Shown here: one piece after another, positions 5,659 to 6,242 of the stretch
Layout of the letters: each line of letters begins with the position of its first letter
Position numbering within the stretch: the stretch's first letter is position 1
Assembly (NCBI GenBank): GCA_031257235.1
Contig: JAIRPA010000093.1
Coordinates: 1-6,242, forward strand
DNA length: 6,242 nt
Direction of reading: 5' to 3'
From: Burkholderiales bacterium
GTDB lineage: Bacteria; Pseudomonadota; Gammaproteobacteria; Burkholderiales; Casimicrobiaceae
The notes under the pieces: generated by a model
Databases searched by the model: none
Told to the model about the DNA's origin: nothing
What the model saw: the letters and a program-made list of their open reading frames with translations, nothing else
Position numbers and translations under genes: made by a program

Positions 5659-5666
5659 AACCCTAC
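5647..5666 (-). repeat. hairpin repeat copy R4 (half element, overlaps the rluD stop)
   Basis: GCCCAAAAGTAAAACCCTAC is identical to 5674-5693 and starts 27 bases earlier, making a direct repeat with the 7-base spacer ACCCTAT. It provides the last rluD codons (GCC CAA AAG) and the TAA stop. Like R2, it stops after TAC of the right arm. Confidence 0.75.
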
Positions 5667-5673
5667 ACCCTAT

Positions 5674-5701
5674 GCCCAAAAGTAAAACCCTACTTTTGGG
5701 C
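5674..5701. repeat. hairpin repeat copy R5 (full element)
   Basis: GCCCAAAAGTA (5674-5684) and TACTTTTGGGC (5691-5701) pair perfectly over 11 bp around the loop AAACCC. Compared with R1 read on the minus strand (GGCAAAAAGTA, loop AACCCC, TACTTTTTGCC), two arm positions differ and both are compensated in the opposite arm. Confidence 0.8.
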
Positions 5702-5713
5702 GGTTGAAATTTC

Positions 5714-5747
5714 CAAAAAAGTACGGGCAAAGCCCGATACTTTTTTG
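5714..5747. terminator. bidirectional terminator-like hairpin (copy R6) between rluD and the PDDEXK gene
   Basis: CAAAAAAGTA (5714-5723) pairs with TACTTTTTTG (5738-5747). Inside it CGGGC (5724-5728) pairs with GCCCG (5732-5736) around AAA, with A5737 bulged. On + the GC core is followed by ATACTTTTTT, and on - by TACTTTTTT, so either convergent gene could use it. The outer arms share the AAAAGTA/TACTTTT core of the hairpin repeat family. Confidence 0.65.
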
Positions 5748-5810
5748 CGGGAAAGGCGGGGTGGATTCTGCGACTTTGTCACACTGGGCGACACGATGAT
5801 GAAAGTGTTT

Positions 5811-6242
5811 TTAATGAGTATTCTTTTGAGAAAGTTCTTTAATTTCGTTCAACGATAACCCGGTGATTTCAGCCACGTCGTCCCATGAAAAATTCTTCTT
5901 CAAAAGATTCCTCGCGATCACCTGATTGGCTTCCAGCTTACCTGCCAATTCCCCTTCCCGCCGCGCGCCCATGAGCCGATCTTCCTGATCTCTGCGCGCC
6001 ATTTCCTCGTATTCGGCAATCATCCGTGCCTTTTCGTCCCCGCTTAAATGTTGGACAATGCCCCACGCCTTCGCAATCGACGACGATGTATGTGCTGCCA
6101 TTTCAAATTCCTCCTTCGTTTCTGCCGCAAAAAACTTCAACCAATTCACCAACGCCGAATCTTTTGCGTTTTTCGCCTTTTCTGCTTTTTGTACCTCAAG
6201 AATATGTATTTCCGATGAATCAGGGTAAACCATTTTATTGGC
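5811..6242 (-). CDS. C-terminal part of an Rpn/PDDEXK_2-type nuclease (transposase-like), partial
   Basis: The frame is open to the right edge, so only the last 143 residues are visible. The first in-window ATG (6233) is internal rather than the real start. The visible segment EIHILEV, a charged helical stretch (GIVQHLSGDEKARMIAEYEEMARRD), and a tail of the form EANQVIARNLLKKNFSWDDVAEITGLSLNEIKEL match what I know of the C-terminal half of the Rpn/PDDEXK_2 family (annotated as PD-(D/E)XK nuclease family transposase). Its members include recombination-promoting nucleases and are often multicopy. The catalytic PD-(D/E)XK residues would lie outside the window, so activity cannot be judged. Its 3' end faces rluD across the hairpin cluster. 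Confidence 0.8.
   Translation of the reverse strand, partial: ANKMVYPDSSEIHILEVQKAEKAKNAKDSALVNWLKFFAAETKEEFEMAAHTSSSIAKAWGIVQHLSGDEKARMIAEYEEMARRDQEDRLMGARREGELAGKLEANQVIARNLLKKNFSWDDVAEITGLSLNEIKELSQKNTH

Noticed and set aside
5748..5810. Short gap after the rluD hairpins containing GTCACACTGGGCGACAC
   Set aside because: It shows only weak, interrupted symmetry. It looks vaguely like known intergenic repeats but nothing could be supported.

Overview
The window looks like chromosomal DNA of a gammaproteobacterium. The evidence is the divergent bamD/rluD pair, a YdgA-type DUF945 protein, and a textbook sigma-54 promoter. By eye the base composition is roughly balanced. Species or genus cannot be named from the sequence alone. 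The Fic/RhuM fusion gene, a PD-(D/E)XK (Rpn/PDDEXK_2-type) transposase-like gene cut by the right edge, and several copies of a small hairpin repeat point to an accessory- and repeat-rich genome.

Layout, left to right. (1) A RhuM-Fic/Doc fusion gene on + (49-1038) converges on a DUF945 envelope-protein gene on - (1098-2441); a 13-bp hairpin lies between their 3' ends. (2) A 490-bp gene-free stretch (2442-2932) holds paired CGTTT/AAACG half-sites, then a near-perfect -24/-12 (sigma-54) promoter at 2741-2758. Next come about 90 bp starting at a small hairpin and ending in a perfect rho-independent terminator (2824-2857), followed by two copies of the hairpin repeat. The simplest reading is an orphan sigma-54-dependent small RNA, possibly with an 8-codon micro-ORF. 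(3) A class I SAM-dependent methyltransferase gene on - (2933-3637). (4) A 259-bp gap with two inverted repeats and no convincing gene. (5) bamD on - (3897-4685), an outer-membrane assembly lipoprotein, divergent from rluD on + (4684-5658), a 23S rRNA pseudouridine synthase. Their called start codons overlap by two bases, and a TATAAT box for bamD lies inside the called rluD reading frame. (6) A cluster of hairpin repeats (5647-5747) with a bidirectional terminator-like element. (7) The C-terminal part of a PDDEXK_2/Rpn-type gene on -, running off the right edge.

The main themes are two. The first is the probable sigma-54-driven small RNA at about 2768-2857, with a candidate enhancer-like site around -112 to -88. 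The second is a family of short hairpins with cores such as GGCAAAAAGTA/TACTTTTTGCC and GCCCAAAAGTA/TACTTTTGGGC. These occur at all three convergent junctions in the window and at none of the other gene junctions, and they show compensatory base-pair changes. bamD, rluD and the DUF945 gene are housekeeping-type genes. The Fic gene and the PDDEXK_2 gene are accessory.
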